Below are positions 43,105 to 51,517 of a stretch of 64,000 nucleotides of DNA, in pieces. The stretch comes from Flavobacterium johnsoniae UW101 (lineage in GTDB: Bacteria; Bacteroidota; Bacteroidia; Flavobacteriales; Flavobacteriaceae): assembly GCF_000016645.1 (NCBI RefSeq), contig NC_009441.1, positions 3,968,001-4,032,000 on the forward strand, given 5' to 3'. Made by a program: the position numbers and the translations under genes. Each line of letters begins with the position of its first letter. Position 1 is the stretch's first letter. A model generated the notes under the pieces. That model worked only from the letters and a program-made list of their open reading frames with translations. It was not told the DNA's origin and ran no database searches.

Positions 43105-46100
43105 TTAAACCCTATCATACAGCCAAACTCTCAATAATGATAATAGCTGATCTACGTCTACCGGTTTTGTAATATAATCTGAAGCTCCTGCTTTTATACA
43201 TTTTTCTCTGTCTCCTGTCATTGCTTTTGCTGTAACGGCAATTACCGGAAGATTTAAGAACTTAGGATTAGCGCGTATTTTTTCGGCTGTTTCATAACCG
43301 TCCATGTGCGGCATCATCATATCTAATAAAACAACATCGGTATCTGGGTTTTCGCTTAAAACCTTTATTGCATCATTTCCGTCAAATGCCGTAATAATGG
43401 TCATTTTGAAAACTTCTAATGCTTTTGTAAGCGAATAAATATTACGAACATCGTCGTCTACAATCAGTACTTTTTTATCGTGCAGGATATTGTTAAGTAA
43501 ATTTAGCTTTTTATGTCCGTCTTTTTTGTCTCCTCCTTCTTTTTTATCTTCTACCAAATGCAGGAACAATGAAACTTCATCGAGCATTCTTTGATAAGAA
43601 TGTGCTGTTTTTACAATAATAGAATCAGCATATTTTTTAATTTTTACTTCTTCTTTTAATGACAGACTTTTTCCTGTAAATACAATTACGGGAAGTTTCT
43701 CTAAGCCCGGATTTTTCTTCACGCCGTCCAGAATTTGATATGCTTGTTTATCCGGAATTCCCATATCCAGAATCACGCAGTCTACTTCGGTTTTGCCTAA
43801 GGCCTGAATTCCATCGGCAACTTCGCTTTTTATTTCTGAATTAATGTTATAGGTCTCTAAGAAATAAGCAAGTGCTTTGGCATGTTTTGGATTGTCTTCG
43901 ATAATTAAAACCTTTTGGGCTTCTTTATTAATAATATGTTCTATACGTAAAAACACATCTGGAATTTTATCGAACGCTACCGGTTTGTCTAAGAAATCTA
44001 CTGCTCCTTTTAATAAACTTTCCTGTTTTAGTTTATGTGATGACATAATGTGAACCGGAATATGTTTGGTTTCTGCATGATTTTTAAGTTCTTCCAGAAC
44101 CTCCCAGCCGCTTTTTACCGGAAGTTCAATATCAAGTAAAACTCCAACCGGTTTATACAATAAAGTAAAGTTTAAGGCATAATCACCACGTACGGCTACA
44201 ATTCCTTTATATCCTTTTTGACGTGTAAATGCCAATAGTGATTTTGCAAAATTAATATCGTCTTCAATAATCAAAATTACTTTGTCGCCTTGTTTTATAT
44301 ACTCTCTGTCATCGTCAATTTCATCAGGAATCACAGGGCTTATGTATTTTTTTGATACGACTGGCTCTGTTTCTGAATCGATTTCTGTAAAATCTGTCGG
44401 CGGTATTTTTTCTACATTTACTTTATGAATTGCCGAACCATAAACAGGCAGACATAATGTAAACGAGCTTCCTTCGTTTACTTTACTATGTAAAACAATT
44501 TCTCCTCTAAGCAGTTTGGCCAGCTCCCTGCTTATTGACAATCCTAGACCAGTACCGCCGTATTTGCGTTTTGTAGAACCGTCTGCCTGTTGAAATGCTT
44601 CAAAAACCAATGGCTGTTTTTCTAGCGGAATTCCAATTCCGGTGTCTTTTACAATAAAACAAATAATTTTATCGTCGTCTGTATCTATTTTTATTTCTAA
44701 GCTTACTTTTCCTTTTTCGGTAAATTTGATGGCGTTTGAAATCAAGTTTTTTAGAATTTGTTCTAAACGCATTTTATCTGTTTTAATAACAAGCGGTGCA
44801 TCTTTAGAAATAATTTCAAACTCAATTCCTTTTTCTTTGGCTACAAAATTAAATAAGTTCCAAAGCGTATCTGTGATTTCTTTGGTCGTAACATCAAGGA
44901 ATTCAAGCTCCATTTTTCCAGCCTCGATTTTAGATAAATCCAGAATTTCATCAATTAAACCTAATAAACTGTTTCCTGAACTTTGAATTACTTTAGCAAA
45001 TTCGATTTCTTCATTGTTCATGCTTTGATTATTATTTTCAGATAATAATCGGCTTAGAAGTAAAATCGAGTTCAGAGGTGTTCTTAATTCATGCGACATA
45101 TTGGCCAAAAACTCTGATTTGTAACGAGTTGTTAATTCCAAAGCTTCTGATTTCTTTTGGATTTCATTGTTTTTTTCTTCCAGTAAAACACTTCTTTCCG
45201 AAAGCTCTTCATTAGTCTGCTCCAGTTCTTCCTGCTGTACACGCAATTCTTCTTCAGAAGCCTGAAGTTTTTCGGTCTGCGCCTCTAATTCTGCATTAAT
45301 TGCTTCCAGTTCGCTGTGCTGTACCTGAAGTTCTTCTGACTGTGATTTGGTTTCTTCTAACAATTCAAGAACTCGTTTTCTGTTTTGAGTAGAACGAATT
45401 GCAATTCCAATATTGTTTCCAACTGATTTTAAAAACTCTAAATGAAGTTCTGAAAAACCATAAATACTGGCCAGTTCAACTGCACCTTCAATTTTGTTAT
45501 CTATTAAAGGAAGTGCCACAACATGCGTTGGTTTAATTTGTCCCAAAGCATAATTAATCTGAATATCATCGGGCGATAAGGTTTTTAATTCCAGAATTTT
45601 TCCTGAAGTAATAGCCTGACCAATTAAGCCTTCGCCTTTCTGGATTCTTTCACGATTTTTACTCGGTATATAGCTGTAACCTCCTGAAGATATCAATTCG
45701 TTATCTTCTAAAACATACAAAACACCTGCACTGCTGTTGGTATACTGGCATAAAAACTCAATAACATCTTTAGAAAGTTTTTGCAGCGTTTTTTCTCCCA
45801 GCATTACATTGTTTAATTCTGCTACTCCGGTTTGAAGCCATTCTTTTTGAGACAATAAATCGAAAGAGTTTTTAAGAGAAACTCCCATATAATTTAACGA
45901 CTCTCCTACACTTCCAAGTGCATCGGCTTTTGTATCGTCTACACGAATGTCATAATTTCCTTTTGAAATATTACTGGCGATTGTACTGATTGCTTCAATC
46001 CTCTGAGCAGTTTCTATGTCTTTTTTCTCCAGTTCTCTCTGCAGTAACGAACGTTCGTTGTAATCTTTTAAAATACGAAATAAGAATACTATCGAAATAA

Positions 46101-46674
46101 TAAAAGCGATGAAAAAAGCCACTACTATTAAAATCAAACTATACGTTCCATAACGCTCAGAATTGGCATTGCGTTCTTCTAAAAGTCTTTGTTCTGTATT
46201 TTCAACTTTCTTAATAATCGCCTTGATTTCATTCATCATGTTTCGTCCTTCGTTTAAGTCAAAGATTAATGTTTCTTTGCTTAAACGCTTTTTAACAATC
46301 TGATTGTTTAGGTATTTAAAGAAACCTGAACGTTTAGAACGCAGTTGTTCTAACAGTTTTTGCTGCGAGATATTATCAGATGTAAGTTCATCCAGCTTTT
46401 CAAAATAAGCATTTGATTTGGCTTCAGAATCGTTAAAACGATCTACAAACTGTTCATCACCCGTAAGAAGATATCCTCTCATACTGGTTTGTGCCTCTGT
46501 GATAATAGACGATCCTTCGTTTAAGTTATAAATTACGTCCTGAGTATGATTGACCCAAAAATTGCTGTTTAATAGGCTTTTAATGCTAATAAATGAAGCT
46601 ACAGAGCTAATAGTAAGTACAAACAGCGAAACCAATGAACTTATAAGCAGATTTCTTTTAAAGTTACCATTCAT
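43105..46674 (-). CDS. CHASE3-HAMP-GAF hybrid histidine kinase with three receivers
   Basis: 1189 residues. TM1 about 10-30; periplasmic CHASE3 domain (about 35-170, TQTSMRGYLLTGDEQFVDRF is diagnostic); TM2 about 175-198; HAMP about 205-260; GAF about 290-425; coiled coil about 430-512 with Glu/Gln heptads; HisKA with His528 (FLANMSHELRTPLNSILLLS); HATPase (NLISNAIKFTEKG, VKDTGIGIP, GGTGLGLSISR). Then three receivers: about 795-910 (LLDIELPVKSGWE), about 920-1035 (ILDMGIPDKQAY) and about 1065-1185 (LLDMMMPHMDGYE). It is the membrane sensor of the operon; the coiled coil beside CheR/CheB genes could be the methylated region. The ligand is unknown. Confidence 0.93.
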   Translation of the reverse strand: MNGNFKRNLLISSLVSLFVLTISSVASFISIKSLLNSNFWVNHTQDVIYNLNEGSSIITEAQTSMRGYLLTGDEQFVDRFNDSEAKSNAYFEKLDELTSDNISQQKLLEQLRSKRSGFFKYLNNQIVKKRLSKETLIFDLNEGRNMMNEIKAIIKKVENTEQRLLEERNANSERYGTYSLILIVVAFFIAFIISIVFLFRILKDYNERSLLQRELEKKDIETAQRIEAISTIASNISKGNYDIRVDDTKADALGSVGESLNYMGVSLKNSFDLLSQKEWLQTGVAELNNVMLGEKTLQKLSKDVIEFLCQYTNSSAGVLYVLEDNELISSGGYSYIPSKNRERIQKGEGLIGQAITSGKILELKTLSPDDIQINYALGQIKPTHVVALPLIDNKIEGAVELASIYGFSELHLEFLKSVGNNIGIAIRSTQNRKRVLELLEETKSQSEELQVQHSELEAINAELEAQTEKLQASEEELRVQQEELEQTNEELSERSVLLEEKNNEIQKKSEALELTTRYKSEFLANMSHELRTPLNSILLLSRLLSENNNQSMNNEEIEFAKVIQSSGNSLLGLIDEILDLSKIEAGKMELEFLDVTTKEITDTLWNLFNFVAKEKGIEFEIISKDAPLVIKTDKMRLEQILKNLISNAIKFTEKGKVSLEIKIDTDDDKIICFIVKDTGIGIPLEKQPLVFEAFQQADGSTKRKYGGTGLGLSISRELAKLLRGEIVLHSKVNEGSSFTLCLPVYGSAIHKVNVEKIPPTDFTEIDSETEPVVSKKYISPVIPDEIDDDREYIKQGDKVILIIEDDINFAKSLLAFTRQKGYKGIVAVRGDYALNFTLLYKPVGVLLDIELPVKSGWEVLEELKNHAETKHIPVHIMSSHKLKQESLLKGAVDFLDKPVAFDKIPDVFLRIEHIINKEAQKVLIIEDNPKHAKALAYFLETYNINSEIKSEVADGIQALGKTEVDCVILDMGIPDKQAYQILDGVKKNPGLEKLPVIVFTGKSLSLKEEVKIKKYADSIIVKTAHSYQRMLDEVSLFLHLVEDKKEGGDKKDGHKKLNLLNNILHDKKVLIVDDDVRNIYSLTKALEVFKMTIITAFDGNDAIKVLSENPDTDVVLLDMMMPHMDGYETAEKIRANPKFLNLPVIAVTAKAMTGDREKCIKAGASDYITKPVDVDQLLSLLRVWLYDRV

Positions 46675-46689
46675 ATATTCTAGATTATT

Positions 46690-47907
46690 TTATTTTTCGT
46701 ATTTTAAAGGAAGAATAATTATAAAGCTCGCGCCTTTGCCTACTTCACTCCTTGCGGTTATTAATCCGTTGTGTTTTTCGATGATTTTTTTTGCAATTGC
46801 AAGACCAATTCCGGTTCCTTCATAAGTCTGACGGTCGTTTAAGCTTTGAAAAATGATAAAAATCCTGTCGAGATAAATTTCATCAAAGCCAATTCCGTTG
46901 TCTTTTACAATAATCCTGCAGTATTTACCTTCCGGAGAAGTCGGGCTGTCAAACGATTTGTCGACAATTAATTCTGAAGTTATTTCGATGAATGGAGGTT
47001 CATTTGCTCCGGAGAATTTGAGTGCATTTCCTATAAGATTCTGAAACACCTGTCTTAGCTGGCTTGGAATACTATCTATGGTTGGAAGTTCGGTTGTTTT
47101 TACAGTTGCATTTTTTCTTTCAATTAAATAATCAAAATCAGAAAGGACTTCCTGCAAAACGATATTTAAATCTGTAACTTCAGGTTTAACCTGTGCAGAT
47201 AAACGAGAATAAGCCAGAAGATCTGTAATTAAAGTCTGCATTCTCTCTGCTGATTTTATTGTTCGGTTGACATAATCAATACCCTTATCATCTTCTTTGA
47301 GATAGAGTTCTTTAATTATTTTAATAAAAATCTGGATTTTCCGTATAGGTTCGTTTAAGTCGTGCGACACCACCCAGGCAAACTGCTGCAATTCGTGGTT
47401 TTTCATCTCTAATTCTTCGTTTTTTAAAACCAGTTCTTTGGTTCTTTCGGCGATTTTGATTTCGAGATTGTCTTGTGCTTCTTTTCTAATTTTGATTTCT
47501 TTAGAAAGAAGTTCTTTGGTAAGTTTTAGTTCGTTCTGCTGTTCGTAAATTTTAAGGAAAGTCTTTACTTTAAGCATCAGCAAATCAGTATCAACCGGTT
47601 TTGTAATATATTCTACGGCTCCGGTTTCATATCCTTTAAAAATGTATTTCTTTTCAATATTTAAAGCTGAAAGAAAAATTACAGGAATATCTTTTGTTCG
47701 TTTATTACCTGAGAGAATTTTAACTACTTCAAAGCCGTCAAGTCCCGGCATTTGTACGTCCATAATAATAAGACAGTAGTTTGTTTTTAATATTTTTTTC
47801 AGCGCTTCTTCTCCAGATTCGGCAGTATCTACGTCAATGTCGTGCAATTCTAATGTTTTCTTTAAGGCAATAATATTTGCCTTGATATCATCTACAATTA
47901 ATACCAT
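46690..47907 (-). CDS. Receiver-histidine kinase (REC-HisKA-HATPase)
   Basis: 405 residues, soluble. An N-terminal receiver (DD at 6-7, phospho-acceptor Asp50 in IIMDVQMPGLDG, ITKPVDTDLL) is joined by a coiled coil (about 120-172) to a HisKA domain with His182 (FAWVVSHDLNEPIRKIQIFI) and an HATPase domain (NLIGNALKFSG, VKDNGIGFDEIYL, GTGIGLAIAKKI). It is the first gene of the minus-strand signalling operon, 15 bp before the hybrid kinase. An input receiver on a kinase suggests that another kinase, perhaps its neighbour, sets its activity. Confidence 0.93.
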   Translation of the reverse strand: MVLIVDDIKANIIALKKTLELHDIDVDTAESGEEALKKILKTNYCLIIMDVQMPGLDGFEVVKILSGNKRTKDIPVIFLSALNIEKKYIFKGYETGAVEYITKPVDTDLLMLKVKTFLKIYEQQNELKLTKELLSKEIKIRKEAQDNLEIKIAERTKELVLKNEELEMKNHELQQFAWVVSHDLNEPIRKIQIFIKIIKELYLKEDDKGIDYVNRTIKSAERMQTLITDLLAYSRLSAQVKPEVTDLNIVLQEVLSDFDYLIERKNATVKTTELPTIDSIPSQLRQVFQNLIGNALKFSGANEPPFIEITSELIVDKSFDSPTSPEGKYCRIIVKDNGIGFDEIYLDRIFIIFQSLNDRQTYEGTGIGLAIAKKIIEKHNGLITARSEVGKGASFIIILPLKYEK

Positions 47908-48272
47908 GCCGTTATGGGGGATAAAGCGTTTATGAATTAAAAAATTATTTACTACTTATTATTTTGAACATCTGATCCTATTCAAAAAGCAGTCAAAACT
48001 TTCAAATGTATAAATTTAAAGAACAATGCACTTTTATTCAAAATCAAATTCGTTACATAATTCCCATGTCATAAATTAACTTCAACTTAATCAGTGATTC
48101 AGGCATTCATACAAATCCAAAAAATTAACTGCGATTACTAAAAAATAATCCTTTTCCTTCTTTTTTATTCAATTTTCATCTTTTTGAGACAAAATTATAT
48201 TTCTTACAGTCTGTATTTTCATACAAGACACACTAATTTTAAGTTAGAAGAATATCTTAAAATTACAATGCC
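47908..48272. other. 365-bp divergent intergenic region with one -7 box
   Basis: This separates the signalling operon (minus) from the SDR gene (plus). On the minus strand TACATTTG (48010 to 48003) matches TAnnTTTG about 100 bases before the kinase start; a TTG stands only 13 bases upstream, closer than usual. No short gene or strong hairpin was seen in the rest. Confidence 0.4.
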
Positions 48273-49121
48273 ATGAAAAAACCTAAGACATTCCCGGAAC
48301 AGAAACAAGAACTTCCGGGAAACGAACATAAAATGAATCCGGAACCAGAAATTATTAGAGAAAATTATACCGGAAGCGGCAAGCTTTTGGGTAAAACTGC
48401 TTTTATTACTGGCGGAGACAGTGGTATTGGCCGAAGTGCGGCCGTGCATTTTGCCCGTGAAGGCGCTAACATTGCAATTGTGTATTTAAAAGAAGATAAA
48501 GACGCAAAGCTGACCAAAGAAATGATTGAAAAAGAAGGACAGCAATGCCTGCTTATAAGCGGTGATCTTAAAGATGAAAAATTCTGTAAAGAGGCAGTCA
48601 AAAAATGTGTTTCGACTTTTAAAACCATAAATGTTCTGGTGAATAATGCAGCCATACAATTTCCGCAGAATGAATTAGAAAAAATTACCGCTGCACAACT
48701 GCATAAAACTTTCGAAACCAATATTTATCCCTATTTCTATATTACCAAAGCCGCACTTCCGCATTTAAAAGAAGGCGATACAATTATCAATACCAGTTCT
48801 GTTACGGCTTATCGCGGCAGTGAACACTTAGCAGATTATGCCAGTACAAAAGGTGCAATTGTTAGTTTTACAAGATCACTTTCGTCTATGCTTGCAAAAA
48901 GAAAAATCAGAGTAAATGGTGTTGCACCTGGGCCAATATGGACACCGTTAATCGTGGCAACTTTCGACAAGGTTTCTGATTTTGGAAAAGACAATCCGAT
49001 GGAAAGAGCCGGACAGCCGTCTGAAGTTGGGCCCGCTTATGTTTTTCTGGCCTGCGAAGACAGCAGTTATATTACCGGACAGTTTATTCACATTAACGGT
49101 GGTGAATTAGTTGGGGGCTAG
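48273..49121 (+). CDS. SDR oxidoreductase, general-stress type (YhxC/GSP39-like)
   Basis: 282 residues. An N-terminal extension of about 40 residues (KPKTFPEQKQELPGNEHKMN) typical of the stress-induced SDR group precedes the Rossmann motif AFITGGDSGIGRSAA (about 50-64). NNAAIQ follows strand 4, the catalytic Ser is in INTSSVTAY, and Tyr/Lys in YASTKGA. Proteins of this type are NAD(P)H-dependent alcohol/aldehyde reductases induced by general stress in Bacillus. It heads a run of stress-linked genes extending to the window's end. Substrate unknown. Confidence 0.88.
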   Translation: MKKPKTFPEQKQELPGNEHKMNPEPEIIRENYTGSGKLLGKTAFITGGDSGIGRSAAVHFAREGANIAIVYLKEDKDAKLTKEMIEKEGQQCLLISGDLKDEKFCKEAVKKCVSTFKTINVLVNNAAIQFPQNELEKITAAQLHKTFETNIYPYFYITKAALPHLKEGDTIINTSSVTAYRGSEHLADYASTKGAIVSFTRSLSSMLAKRKIRVNGVAPGPIWTPLIVATFDKVSDFGKDNPMERAGQPSEVGPAYVFLACEDSSYITGQFIHINGGELVGG

Positions 49122-49254
49122 ATTTTTTTTGCCCGCAGATTTAGCAGATTGAACAGGTTTACACAATGTTTTATGAACGAATAACCGCAGAAAAAACTCA
49201 AAGGTCTAGAATATCAGCATCTTAGAACCTTAATAACCTTAGAACCTCAAAAAA

Positions 49255-49515
49255 ATGAATTTTATAGACATCATAGGACTATTTGCGGGAGCTTGCATTA
49301 CATTATCCACGGTTCCGCAAATTGTTAAAGTCTGGAAAACTAAAAAAGTCAAGGATATTTCCCTTAAAACTTTCAGCATTCTGACTTTCGGTATCATTGT
49401 CTGGATTATTTACGGAATTCTCAAAGAGGATCTTCCCATAATAATTACCAACAGTGTTTCCTTATGTCTTAACCTTATTATGATTTATTTTATTATTACT
49501 TATAAGAAAGAGTAG
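49255..49515 (+). CDS. SemiSWEET sugar transporter (PQ-loop)
   Basis: An 86-residue membrane protein made of one triple-helix bundle: TM1 about 4-22 with TLSTVPQIVKVWKTKK (the PQ motif), TM2 about 37-57 (FSILTFGIIVWIIYGILK) and TM3 about 61-82 (ITNSVSLCLNLIMIYFIITY, with the conserved Asn). Bacterial SemiSWEETs dimerise to carry sugars by facilitated diffusion. The upstream 130 bp consists mainly of dispersed repeat fragments (CTTAGAACC units), so the promoter is not evident. Confidence 0.9.
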   Translation: MNFIDIIGLFAGACITLSTVPQIVKVWKTKKVKDISLKTFSILTFGIIVWIIYGILKEDLPIIITNSVSLCLNLIMIYFIITYKKE

Positions 49516-49530
49516 CTTTTTTTTAAAAAA

Positions 49531-49762
49531 GGTTCTAAGATGCTAAGGTTCTAAGATACTGAGTTTTTTTCGGGATGTTTTTAATCTCGCAAAGACGCAG
49601 ACACGCAAAGTTTTGCTCCTTTAAAACTTATTTTAAGATTTGAATAATATAATTTTAGTCTGCGGTTTTTCAAGAAATAAAAAACCAGTGAAAAACCCGT
49701 TTAACCTGTAAAATCAGAGAGCCAAAAATCTTAGTACCTTAGAACCTTAGCATCTCAGAACC
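49531..49762. repeat. Long inverted repeat of the CTTAGAACC family
   Basis: Arms at 49531-49563 and 49730-49762 are 33 bp with three mismatches (core CTTAGAACCTTAGCATCT). The interior holds a half copy of another family (CTCGCAAAGACGCAGA, about 49587). Each arm is itself a run of near-repeated nine-base units. Similar single arms occur near 49196-49252, 50838-50880 and 63001-63030. Confidence 0.7.
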
Positions 49763-49781
49763 TTAGAAAAGCATCTTAAAT

Positions 49782-49814
49782 AAAAAAACAGCTCTTTAGG
49801 AAAGCTGTTTTTTT
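49782..49814. terminator. Bidirectional terminator between SemiSWEET and the 264-residue gene
   Basis: ACAGCT / AGCTGT stem flanked by seven A on the left and seven T on the right, with partial pairing inside, lies 31 bases past the minus-strand gene's stop. Confidence 0.8.
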
Positions 49815-49844
49815 CGTAATAGTAGTTAATATATATAATGCTTC

Positions 49845-50639
49845 TTAGCTAGCTAATTTTTGGTTGTATGGCTTAAATGAAAAATGATATTTTGTTCTAA
49901 AAAGTTTTGCAGCGGCAACCATTTCAGAGAAATTCATGGTCGAAATTCGTTTGATTTCGTTAATCTGTCTTTTTGCAATATTTACAACAGGATCAAATGT
50001 TTTTAAATAATTGAAACTGTGCTGCTCTACTTCCATTTCTATAATATTTTTTAAAATGCTTTTTTTAAGAAGCGTTCCCACAATACCTTTTTGCAGAACA
50101 GTCTTGTATTCCTGAATTTTATCTGAGATTTTTGGATTCTCTTTTCCCACATAAATATAATTTCCAGAATCGTTGGTAAAACGCTGTTTTACCTGAGAAA
50201 CAAGATCAGAATCTCTGTTAGTAAGCGTTGGCATGCCTAACAATGTAAACTGAATGCGTTTGTAACTTTCAAAATACAATACACTGTTTATTACAGAAGA
50301 ATTACTTAAAACAGCTGATTGGTTTTTACTCAATACTTTCTTTTCACCATTTGCTCCAAAACTGTGGCTTACAGTTCCATTTTCGCAGTAAACAAAAAAG
50401 ACCGGCGCTGTTTTCATAGATTCAATACTTAAACTTACTTCCTGATGAAATTCAAGATCAAAGTGCATAAACAATACTTTATCATCAAAACGAGTTCCTT
50501 TTATAGAACCTTTAGTCCATTTTGAATTAATTTCTAAATTATATTCATTGTTTTTTGCAGTAAGTTTTCCGCAGAAACTGTCCTTCAAATCGTTAAAAAC
50601 GGTATCAAATTCTCCAGTATTTAAGTAAAGTTTTCTCAT
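49845..50639 (-). CDS. Hypothetical protein with weak, truncated AraC-like C-terminus
   Basis: 264 residues, cytoplasmic. The first 140 residues look like an AraC-type sensory half (VLFMHFDLEFHQEVSLSIES, FFVYCENGTVSHSFG, NQSAVLSNSSVINSVLYFES). The C-terminus, MVAAAKLFRTKYHFSFKPYN, resembles only the end of a first AraC helix-turn-helix and then stops, so the usual second helix-turn-helix is absent. It has a clean stop and a terminator, so either it is a genuine short form or an old truncation. DNA binding is doubtful. Assignment is tentative. Confidence 0.5.
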   Translation of the reverse strand: MRKLYLNTGEFDTVFNDLKDSFCGKLTAKNNEYNLEINSKWTKGSIKGTRFDDKVLFMHFDLEFHQEVSLSIESMKTAPVFFVYCENGTVSHSFGANGEKKVLSKNQSAVLSNSSVINSVLYFESYKRIQFTLLGMPTLTNRDSDLVSQVKQRFTNDSGNYIYVGKENPKISDKIQEYKTVLQKGIVGTLLKKSILKNIIEMEVEQHSFNYLKTFDPVVNIAKRQINEIKRISTMNFSEMVAAAKLFRTKYHFSFKPYNQKLAS

Positions 50640-50882
50640 TTTTTTATTTTGCTTTAGAGAATCGTTTCAATACTTATCTGTATAAAAACAATTCGTATTT
50701 TCATATCTCATTTTGTATAAGTCAAATTTCGTGTTAATTGTAAGTCAAATCCTTATACAATTTCAATCAGAAATTTCATAATTTTTACACAGAGTTTCTG
50801 AGATTCTAAAAAACTCAGAATTAAGATTAAAAAACCAAAAAACTTAGTGCCTTAGCAGCTCAGCAACTTAGACCATAAAATG

Positions 50883-50918
50883 AAAAAACAGCTGCCCCAG
50901 ATAAATCTGGAACAACTG
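50883..50918 (-). terminator. Terminator of the 112-residue gene
   Basis: Minus-strand hairpin: CAGTTG pairs with CAGCTG (one G-U) outside CCAGAT/ATCTGG, followed by six T. It lies 37 bases past the stop at 50955. Confidence 0.75.
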
Positions 50919-50954
50919 CTCCTCAGCAAAATAAAAATACTTATCTATTTTATT

Positions 50955-51293
50955 TTATGTAAGTTCATTGATATCCGAATTTTTCGAATAGTTCTTTTTT
51001 GGGATATCTTTAAAAAATTCAGCTTCTTCTAAATCAGCGGTTGGGCCGTATCCTAATAAATGGGTTCCTCGCTGCTGGTCTTTAGTTTCAATAACATATA
51101 AGATGGACATATCATCCGGGTCGCTCATTCCTTCATAACGGTGGTGGGCTACAATGTAAATTTCGTCGGGCTGGTAAGCATATTTTGTTTCAGAATCAAT
51201 CAGGCATCCATTTTCAAATAAATAATTTTTAGTATAGCCCTCATCTTGATATTTCTGTATATAGTCGGTTTCGTGTTTTTGCTCTCGTTTCAT
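50955..51293 (-). CDS. Conserved small protein (family often mislabelled PRPP synthetase)
   Basis: 112 residues, soluble and acidic. The segment AHHRYEGMSDPDDMSILYVIE matches a Bacteroidota family of about 100 residues whose members carry HRFEGMTNPDDSSILYAI-type motifs and are often annotated as phosphoribosylpyrophosphate synthetase, although they are far too short for that enzyme and lack its PRPP loop. No function is known. It is monocistronic, with its own terminator, beside the multi-PAS kinase. Confidence 0.65.
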   Translation of the reverse strand: MKREQKHETDYIQKYQDEGYTKNYLFENGCLIDSETKYAYQPDEIYIVAHHRYEGMSDPDDMSILYVIETKDQQRGTHLLGYGPTADLEEAEFFKDIPKKNYSKNSDINELT

Positions 51294-51517
51294 GGTTTTC
51301 AGATTTCAGATTAGTAATAATCTTATTTAATTCAAAGTTCTTCAATAAAACCAATGAAAATTAACTCAATAGATTTTAATGTTGCCTCATTCAAAAAAGC
51401 AAAAGAGTATCGAAATTAATTTTTATTAATTTTAAATTTCATTATGATATATAGTAAAAAGTACTATATTTATTACATAAATTTCATTGTTTCAATTAGA
51501 ACAAAAACAAATTTTTA

